From: Butyrivibrio sp. INlla18
GTDB taxonomy: Bacteria > Bacillota > Clostridia > Lachnospirales > Lachnospiraceae
Assembly (NCBI RefSeq): GCF_900103635.1
Contig: NZ_FMXK01000011.1
Span: 1-64,000, forward strand
DNA length: 64,000 bases
Reading direction: 5' to 3'
Shown here: piece after piece, positions 59,263 to 64,000 of the stretch
How the letters are laid out: each line of letters starts with the position of its first letter
Numbering within the stretch: position 1 is the stretch's first letter
The notes under the pieces: model-generated
Databases searched by the model: none
What the model saw: only the letters and a program-made list of their open reading frames with translations
Told to the model about the DNA's origin: nothing
Position numbers and translations under genes: made by a program

Positions 59263-59445
59263 CTGTGGACTAATTGGTGAATTATGCCTATTATTCACGG
59301 GCTGTCGAAGGACAGTAACAAAATATGCACGTATATCTGATTCTCATTATGGTGTCAGCTAGCTGATCAGAATGGGAGCCGTCACTTTAGAAGACGCGCT
59401 TTTGTGGATTTTCGGCCAAGGATATACGGAAGATTTTAACCAAAT
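59263..59445 (+). ncRNA. Structured 5' leader of rpsB-tsf
   Basis: A ~185-nt untranslated leader with several helices. GTGAAT/ATTCAC and CTGTC-GAAG-GACAG form two 5' hairpins. CGTATATC (59330) pairs with GATATACG (59421) to close a multibranch domain containing TCTGAT/ATCAGA around a TCAGCTAGCTGA palindrome and a CGTC/GACG hairpin. No small gene is evident and it lacks T-box sequence marks. Autogenous control of S2 synthesis is the likeliest role, since r-protein leaders of this kind are common, but the fold is drawn by eye. Confidence 0.6.
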
Positions 59446-59457
59446 GGAGGTATTAAA

Positions 59458-60207
59458 ATGAGCGTTGTATCAATGAAACAGTTACTTGAGGCAGGTGTAC
59501 ACTTCGGACACCAGACAAGAAGATGGAACCCTAAAATGGCTCCTTACATCTTCACAGAGAGAAACGGAATCCACATCATCGACCTTCAGAAGTCAGTTGT
59601 AAAGGTTGACGAGGCTTACAAGGCAGTATTTGAGATTGCACAGCAGGGTGGAACAATCCTTTTCGTTGGAACAAAGAAGCAGGCTCAGGACGCAGTTAAG
59701 TCTGAGGCAGAGCGTTGCGGAATGTACTATGTAAACGAGAGATGGCTTGGTGGTATGCTCACAAACTTCAAGACAATCCAGAGCAGAATCGCTAGAATGA
59801 AGACTATTGAGAAGATGCAGGAAGATGGAACATTTGATGTTCTTCCTAAGAAGGAAGTAGCTCAGCTTAAGAAGGAACTTACTAAGCTTCAGGCTAACCT
59901 TGGCGGAATCAGAGATATGAAGAGAATCCCAGATGCTATCTTTGTTGTAGATCCTAAGAAGGAAAGAATCTGCATCCAGGAAGCTGAGTCTCTTGGAATC
60001 ACACTTATCGGTATCGGTGATACAAACTGTGATCCTGAAGAGCTTGATTTCATCATTCCTGGTAATGATGATGCTATCAGAGCAGTAAAGCTTATCGTTG
60101 GTAAGATGGCTGATGCTGTTATTGAGGCTAATCAGGGTGCTGAGTCAGATGCAGTTGCTAACTACGAGGTAGAGGGTGAAGTTGCTACTGAGGAAGTTGC
60201 AGAGTAA
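59458..60207 (+). CDS. rpsB: 30S ribosomal protein S2
   Basis: A small-subunit ribosomal protein. [22 protein letters not shown] and the later motifs [23 protein letters not shown] and [16 protein letters not shown] are invariant features of S2. Length 249 residues. ATGGAGG precedes the ATG. It is paired with tsf as in nearly all bacteria. Confidence 0.98.
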   Translation: MSVVSMKQLLEAGVHFGHQTRRWNPKMAPYIFTERNGIHIIDLQKSVVKVDEAYKAVFEIAQQGGTILFVGTKKQAQDAVKSEAERCGMYYVNERWLGGMLTNFKTIQSRIARMKTIEKMQEDGTFDVLPKKEVAQLKKELTKLQANLGGIRDMKRIPDAIFVVDPKKERICIQEAESLGITLIGIGDTNCDPEELDFIIPGNDDAIRAVKLIVGKMADAVIEANQGAESDAVANYEVEGEVATEEVAE

Positions 60208-60228
60208 TTTATACTGAATTTTTTACGC

Positions 60229-60255
60229 AGTCTGCCAGTGTGGTGGGCTGCGAAT
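60229..60255 (+). other. Hairpin between rpsB and tsf
   Basis: CGCAG pairs with CTGCG, and the helix extends inward through G-T pairs to about 11 bp. There is no T run after it, so it probably tunes the relative rpsB and tsf mRNA levels rather than ending transcription. Confidence 0.5.
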
Positions 60256-60283
60256 TTAAATAAAATAACGGAGGATAATACAG

Positions 60284-61237
60284 ATGGCTATCACAGCAGC
60301 TATGGTTAAAGAGTTACGTGAGTCTACTGGCGCAGGTATGATGGAGTGCAAGAAGGCTCTTACAGAGACTAATGGAGATATGGACGCAGCAGTTGAGTTC
60401 CTTAGAAAGAACGGTATCATGAAGGCTGAGAAGAAGGCTAGCAGAATCGCAGCTGAAGGTCTTACAAGAATCGCTGTTAAGGATGATACAACAGCTGCAG
60501 TTGTTGAGGTTAACTCAGAGACTGACTTCGTTGCTCAGAACGATAAGTTCCAGGCATTTGTTGAGGCAGTTGCTCAGCAGGCTGTTAATTCAGATTCTAA
60601 GGATATGGATGCATTCATGGCTGAGAAGTGGAACCAGGATGCAACAAAGACTGTTAATGATGCTCTTGTAGAGATCACAGCAGTTATCAGCGAGAAGCTT
60701 TCAATCAGACGTTTTGAGAAGGTTGTTGCTTCTAACGGTATCGTAGTTCCTTACGTTCACGGTAATGGTAGAATTTCTGTTATCGTTGAGGCTGAGACAG
60801 ACGTTGTTAACGATGACATCAAAGAGGCTGTTAAGAATGTAGCTATGCAGGTTGCAGCTCTTAACCCTAAGTATGTTGCTTCTGAGGATGTTTCAGAAGA
60901 GTACAGAAACCACGAGAAGGAGATCCTTCTTGCTCAGGCTATGAAGGAGAATGAAGAGCTTCCAGAAGGCAAGAGAAAGCCTCAGGAGATCATCGAGAAG
61001 ATGCTTATCGGACGTCTTAACAAGGAGCTCAAGGAAATCTGCCTTAACGAGCAGGTTTACGTAAGAGCTGAGGATGGTAAGCAGACAGTTGGTCAGTACA
61101 TTGCACAGGTTGCAAAGAACAACAACGCTAAGCTTTCAATCAAGAGATTCGTTCGTTTCGAGACTGGCGAAGGAATTGAGAAGAAGAACGAGAACTTTGC
61201 TGAGGAAGTTGCTAAGCAGGCAGCTGGACTTAACTAA
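60284..61237 (+). CDS. tsf: Translation elongation factor Ts
   Basis: The nucleotide-exchange factor for EF-Tu. The UBA-like N-terminus MVKELRESTGAGMMECKKAL, the core VVEVNSETDFVAQNDKF and the C-terminal YVRAEDGKQTVGQYIA are typical. Length 317 residues, usual for Firmicutes. CGGAGGA precedes the ATG. Confidence 0.98.
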   Translation: MAITAAMVKELRESTGAGMMECKKALTETNGDMDAAVEFLRKNGIMKAEKKASRIAAEGLTRIAVKDDTTAAVVEVNSETDFVAQNDKFQAFVEAVAQQAVNSDSKDMDAFMAEKWNQDATKTVNDALVEITAVISEKLSIRRFEKVVASNGIVVPYVHGNGRISVIVEAETDVVNDDIKEAVKNVAMQVAALNPKYVASEDVSEEYRNHEKEILLAQAMKENEELPEGKRKPQEIIEKMLIGRLNKELKEICLNEQVYVRAEDGKQTVGQYIAQVAKNNNAKLSIKRFVRFETGEGIEKKNENFAEEVAKQAAGLN

Positions 61238-61252
61238 TTAAGTGTATATATT

Positions 61253-61294
61253 TCCCACTTTCAGCTTTGTTTGAACTGAAAGTGGGATTTTTTT
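61253..61294 (+). terminator. Terminator of rpsB-tsf
   Basis: A perfect 12-bp stem (TCCCACTTTCAG with CTGAAAGTGGGA) with an 11-nt loop is followed by seven T residues. Confidence 0.92.
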
Positions 61295-61334
61295 ATGCAT
61301 AAATATTTGTTCAAAAAGAGTTCATTAAAAAGAC

Positions 61335-61363
61335 TTCAAATTTCAGAACAAATGTTTTATACT
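61335..61363 (+). promoter_or_regulatory. Putative promoter of minCDE
   Basis: TTCAAA and TATACT are separated by 17 bp, a moderate sigma-A match 36 bp before minC. Confidence 0.45.
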
Positions 61364-61398
61364 GTATTGGTATGATTTTGTAAGGTTGGTGAGGACAT

Positions 61399-62130
61399 TT
61401 GAACGATACAGTTACAATTAAGGGGACTAAATCTGGTATTATTTTAGTTCTTGATGGCGATGCACCTTTTGAATCATTAAAGGATGAGATCGCAATTAAG
61501 TTCCAAGAGGCTTCCGGCTTTTTAGGAAGCAGTAATATGGGACTGATCGTTAGGGGACGTAAGCTTTCTGAATCAGAAGAGCGTCAAGTTATTGATATTA
61601 TCAATGATAATTCCAGTTTGAAAATAGTATGTATTATTGATGAGGAAGCTGATATTGAGAAGCGTTTTGCTTCAGCAGTTTCTAATGCTACTGAGGAAGT
61701 TGAGCCAAATATTGAGCAGGCCGTTCTTTCAAATAACAATAATGCATTGATCTATAAAGGTAATCTTCGTTCTGGACAGGATATTTCCTGTGAACAGAAT
61801 GTTGTTATATTAGGTGATGTCAAGCCTGGTGCCAATGTTGTATCCTATGGCAGTATCTTTATTTTGGGAGAGCTTAGGGGTAATGCTTTTGCAGGCGCTG
61901 GTGGAGACAGAAATGCAGTGATCATGTCACTTAAGCTTGATCCTTTACAGGTTAGGATTGCTGATGCTATTGCTATTTCACAGGATGCAGACAAAGGACC
62001 TAAACTTAGGATCAGGAAGAAGAAACCAGGTACATCAGTTGATGAACCAGAAGTAGCATATATTTGTGACGGACATATTGTAAAAACATCCTATGGACCT
62101 GGCTTTTTACGCCAGTACAATAATAAGTAA
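61399..62130 (+). CDS. minC: Septum site-determining protein MinC
   Basis: The FtsZ-ring inhibitor that is delivered to the membrane by MinD. The N-terminal domain (about 1-100) is followed by the C-terminal beta-helix (ILGDVKPGANVVSYGSIFILGELRG, continuing NAFAGAGGDRNAVI), which is the conserved MinC part. It uses a TTG start at 61399 with GGTGAGG close upstream. Length 243 residues. MinC is longer than minimal forms because of a short linker. Confidence 0.93.
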   Translation: MNDTVTIKGTKSGIILVLDGDAPFESLKDEIAIKFQEASGFLGSSNMGLIVRGRKLSESEERQVIDIINDNSSLKIVCIIDEEADIEKRFASAVSNATEEVEPNIEQAVLSNNNNALIYKGNLRSGQDISCEQNVVILGDVKPGANVVSYGSIFILGELRGNAFAGAGGDRNAVIMSLKLDPLQVRIADAIAISQDADKGPKLRIRKKKPGTSVDEPEVAYICDGHIVKTSYGPGFLRQYNNK

Positions 62131-62142
62131 TTGGAGGATAGT

Positions 62143-62922
62143 ATGGGAGAAGTAATAGTTGTTACATCAGGTAAAGGTGGAGTAGGTAAGACAACCACAA
62201 CAGCTAATATCGGTACCGGTCTAGCTAAATTAAACAAGAAAGTAGTTCTTATTGATACAGATATAGGCCTTCGTAACCTTGATGTAGTAATGGGACTTGA
62301 GAATAGGATCGTATATAATCTCGTTGATGTTATCGAAGGCAACTGCAAGATCAAGCAGGCCCTTATCAGAGATAAGAGATATGAGACTCTATTCCTTTTA
62401 CCAGCTGCTCAGACAAAGGACAAAACAAGCGTTACTCCAGAGCAGATGAAGAAGCTTACAGAAGAGCTCAAGCAGGAATATGATTACATTATTCTTGATT
62501 GCCCAGCTGGTATCGAGCAGGGATTCAAGAATGCTATTGCTGGTGCTGATAGAGCATTAGTAGTAACAACTCCTGAGGTTTCTGCAGTGCGTGATGCAGA
62601 TAGGATCATCGGTCTTTTGGAAGCCAATGAGATCAAGAAGACTCAGCTTATTGTTAACAGACTTAGAGCTGATATGGTTAAGAGACATGAGATGATGTCT
62701 GCTGATGATGTTATCGATATCTTGGCCGTTGAACTTATCGGTCAGGTTCCTGATGACGAGAATATCGTTATTGCTACTAATAATGGTGAACCTCTTGTTG
62801 GCGACAATTCACTTGCTGGACAAGCATATATGAATATCTGCCGTAGAGTAACTGGTGAACAGGTGCCATTTCTTGACCTTGATGCCAAGAAAGGTATTTT
62901 TGGCTGGTTTAAGAAAAAATAA
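62143..62922 (+). CDS. minD: Septum site-determining ATPase MinD
   Basis: A membrane-associated ATPase that recruits MinC and is cycled by MinE. The deviant Walker A SGKGGVGKTTTTANIG lies near the N-terminus, and VVMGLENRIVYNLVDVIEG and the C-terminal amphipathic membrane helix (KKGIFGWFKKK) are diagnostic. ATG 62143 follows TTGGAGG at five bases; an in-frame TTG at 62131 lies within that site and is rejected. Length 259 residues. Confidence 0.96.
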   Translation: MGEVIVVTSGKGGVGKTTTTANIGTGLAKLNKKVVLIDTDIGLRNLDVVMGLENRIVYNLVDVIEGNCKIKQALIRDKRYETLFLLPAAQTKDKTSVTPEQMKKLTEELKQEYDYIILDCPAGIEQGFKNAIAGADRALVVTTPEVSAVRDADRIIGLLEANEIKKTQLIVNRLRADMVKRHEMMSADDVIDILAVELIGQVPDDENIVIATNNGEPLVGDNSLAGQAYMNICRRVTGEQVPFLDLDAKKGIFGWFKKK

Positions 62923-62937
62923 TAGGAGGGGATTGTT

Positions 62938-63216
62938 ATGAAGATATCTGATTTATTTAAGAAAAAATCTTCTAGCGATGTTGCTAAGGACAGGTTAAAG
63001 CTTGTACTTGTTTCAGATCGTGCCACATGCTCTCCTGAAATAATGCAAAAGATTCGTAGTGATATTATAGAAGTTCTTTCAAAATACGCTGAAATTGATA
63101 TGGATGGAATCGACATCAACTTCACACATATTGATGCTGAAGAAAATGATGGAAAGACAGTTCCAGCTTTATATGCTAATATTCCTATCAAGAATATGAA
63201 TCACAACGTAAAATGA
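62938..63216 (+). CDS. minE: Cell division topological specificity factor MinE
   Basis: A 92-residue protein that drives MinD oscillation. The N-terminal amphipathic SDLFKKKSSSDVAKDRLKLVLVSDR and the EVLSKYAEID dimer region are typical MinE. AGGAGGGG precedes the ATG. MinE together with MinC and MinD implies an oscillating system of the E. coli type. Confidence 0.94.
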   Translation: MKISDLFKKKSSSDVAKDRLKLVLVSDRATCSPEIMQKIRSDIIEVLSKYAEIDMDGIDINFTHIDAEENDGKTVPALYANIPIKNMNHNVK

Positions 63217-63224
63217 ATTTATTG

Positions 63225-63262
63225 GACGGAAGGTCATTTCTAAGTGACTTTCCGTCTTTTTT
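63225..63262 (+). terminator. Terminator of minCDE
   Basis: GACGGAAGGTCA pairs with TGACTTTCCGTC (one G-T) around an 8-nt loop, followed by six T residues. Confidence 0.9.
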
Positions 63263-63272
63263 ATTGTATAAT
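63244..63272 (+). promoter_or_regulatory. Putative promoter of the MarR-type gene
   Basis: A perfect TATAAT (63267) lies 17 bp after GTGACT, which is inside the right arm of the minE terminator. The gene starts 34 bp later. Confidence 0.45.
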
Positions 63273-63305
63273 TAAATAGCATAAAATTTTATTTGGGAGA
63301 ATGAT

Positions 63306-63749
63306 ATGAGCGAAAACGAAGAAAAATATGAAACACTAAAGTTAGGTAACCAGCTTTGCTTTCCTTTATATGCTTGTTCCAAGGAAATAATCAGAAGATA
63401 TAAACCATATCTTGATCAGATCGATCTTACTTATACTCAGTATATTACTATGATGGTAATGTGGGAGATGAAGAGTGTTAACGTCAAGACTCTTGGTGAG
63501 AATCTTTATCTTGATTCCGGAACACTTACTCCTGTACTCAAGAAGCTTGAGTCAAAAGGTTATATTAAAAGAGAAAGATCCAATCAGGATGAGCGCAATC
63601 TGGTTGTGACAATTACCAAAGAGGGAGAGGCTTTGAGAGATAAGGCTATTAAGATTCCTTCTGAGATGGGAGCTTGCGTTAAACTTACCAAAGAAGAAGC
63701 AGCTGTGCTCTATAAACTTTTATATAAGATTATCGGAAATGTAAGATAA
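63306..63749 (+). CDS. MarR-family regulator, OhrR/MgrA-like
   Basis: A 147-residue winged-helix repressor. The N-terminal LKLGNQLCFPLYACSKEIIR places Cys18 where OhrR-type peroxide sensors carry their reactive cysteine. The wing region LYLDSGTLTPVLKKLESKGYIKRERSNQDERN is the OhrR-type DNA-binding motif, with the conserved DER. It probably senses organic peroxide or another thiol oxidant. No ohr gene is next to it in the window. Transcribed on its own. Confidence 0.88.
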   Translation: MSENEEKYETLKLGNQLCFPLYACSKEIIRRYKPYLDQIDLTYTQYITMMVMWEMKSVNVKTLGENLYLDSGTLTPVLKKLESKGYIKRERSNQDERNLVVTITKEGEALRDKAIKIPSEMGACVKLTKEEAAVLYKLLYKIIGNVR

Positions 63750-63799
63750 TATTTATTGATTTTTTTGTGTATTAGAAATATAATAAATTTCGGTCAAAT

Positions 63800-63863
63800 G
63801 TGCGGTTTTGTTGGGTATTGATGTTTTTTGATCTTAAAAGTCAAAAAATTAACGAAAACGCAC
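63800..63863. promoter_or_regulatory. Nested inverted repeats before the CsoR-type gene
   Basis: GTGCGGTTTTGTT and AACGAAAACGCAC pair at 12 of 13 positions. Between them TTTTTTGA and TCAAAAAA form a second, perfect 8-bp repeat. The element ends 20 bp before the metal-repressor gene, where its own operator would be expected. It does not show the G-rich CsoR operator pattern I know. Confidence 0.4.
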
Positions 63864-63883
63864 TTTGTTTTTTGGAGGTTTTT

Positions 63884-64000
63884 ATGAGTTCTCATACCCA
63901 TAATCATCACCATGATCCTGAGAAGATGAAAGCCATCGTCAATAGATTGTCTAAGGCAATAGGACATCTAGAGTCTGTAAAGAGGATGGTTGAGGATGAC
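63884..64000 (+). CDS. CsoR/FrmR-family metal-sensitive repressor, N-terminal part
   Basis: Only the first 39 residues are in the window: MSSHTHNHHHDPEKMKAIV, then NRLSKAIGHLESVKRMVEDD. The RLSKAIGHLESVKRMV stretch is helix 1 of the DUF156 (CsoR/RcnR/FrmR) family. The His-rich leader could bind metal. GGAGG lies 7 nt before the ATG. The cysteine and histidine ligands that would separate copper, nickel or aldehyde sensors lie beyond the edge. Confidence 0.85.
   Translation, partial: MSSHTHNHHHDPEKMKAIVNRLSKAIGHLESVKRMVEDD

Noticed and set aside
61337..61351. CodY-like box before minC
   Set aside because: Only 11 of 15 positions match, close to what AT-rich DNA gives by chance.

Overview
The window looks like a chromosomal segment of a motile, low-GC Gram-positive anaerobe, most likely a Lachnospiraceae member of the Butyrivibrio type. 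The grounds are inference from gene content, not a database match. They are a Clostridia-style single fla/che locus with FliY, CheC, CheD, FlbD and FapA, plus CodY, HemZ and an oxygen-sensitive iron-sulfur flavoprotein. AT-rich intergenic DNA, AGGAGG-type ribosome binding sites and several TTG/GTG starts fit this assignment. No CRISPR array, insertion sequence, phage gene or rRNA was seen.

Layout. (1) 0.0-6.6 kb: serC-serA-DUF1015, a serine biosynthesis group, followed by a glycogen-branching-enzyme homologue in which all the key catalytic residues appear replaced. (2) 6.7-12 kb: a 90-nt hairpin element, tRNA-Thr(CGT) on the minus strand, then apt, bifunctional rel, a metallo-beta-lactamase-fold hydrolase and hemZ. 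(3) 12-17.3 kb: a DUF5692-like membrane protein, hypB, hypA and a 955-residue Fe-S/FAD/NAD(P) oxidoreductase, with no hydrogenase genes beside them. (4) 17.4-20.5 kb: topA and codY, with a near-perfect CodY box between them.

(5) 20.6-59.2 kb: one long flagellar and chemotaxis locus. It begins flgB-flgC-fliE-fliF-fliG-fliH-fliI-fliJ-ylxF-fliK-flgD-TIGR02530-like-flgE. After flgE it is interrupted by a minus-strand pair, a voltage-gated-type K+ channel and a 52-residue membrane protein. It resumes with flbD-motA-motB-fliL-fliM-fliY-fliO-fliP-fliQ-fliR-flhB-flhA-flhF-flhG-ycgR-cheB-cheA-cheW-cheC-cheD-(small membrane protein)-sigD. It ends in a tail of fapA, an unknown 129-residue protein, a SwrB/DUF6115-like protein and an MltG-LysM-like membrane protein. 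Early genes make the rod, MS ring, C ring, export gate and hook. The later ones make stator, export, placement and signalling proteins, and the sigma-28 factor encoded near the end should switch on late genes located elsewhere. Two internal sites (before fliK and before cheA) look like sigma-28 promoters. Flagellin, filament cap, FlgM, CheY and CheR are not in the window.

(6) 59.2-64 kb: rpsB-tsf behind a long structured leader RNA, then minC-minD-minE, a MarR/OhrR-type regulator and the start of a CsoR-family metal repressor cut by the window edge.

The most unusual items are the catalytically degenerate GlgB homologue, the DUF5692-HypB-HypA-flavoprotein cluster, the giant FlgE with a coiled-coil insert and an internal duplication, the antisense channel pair inside the flagellar locus, and the rpsB leader RNA.
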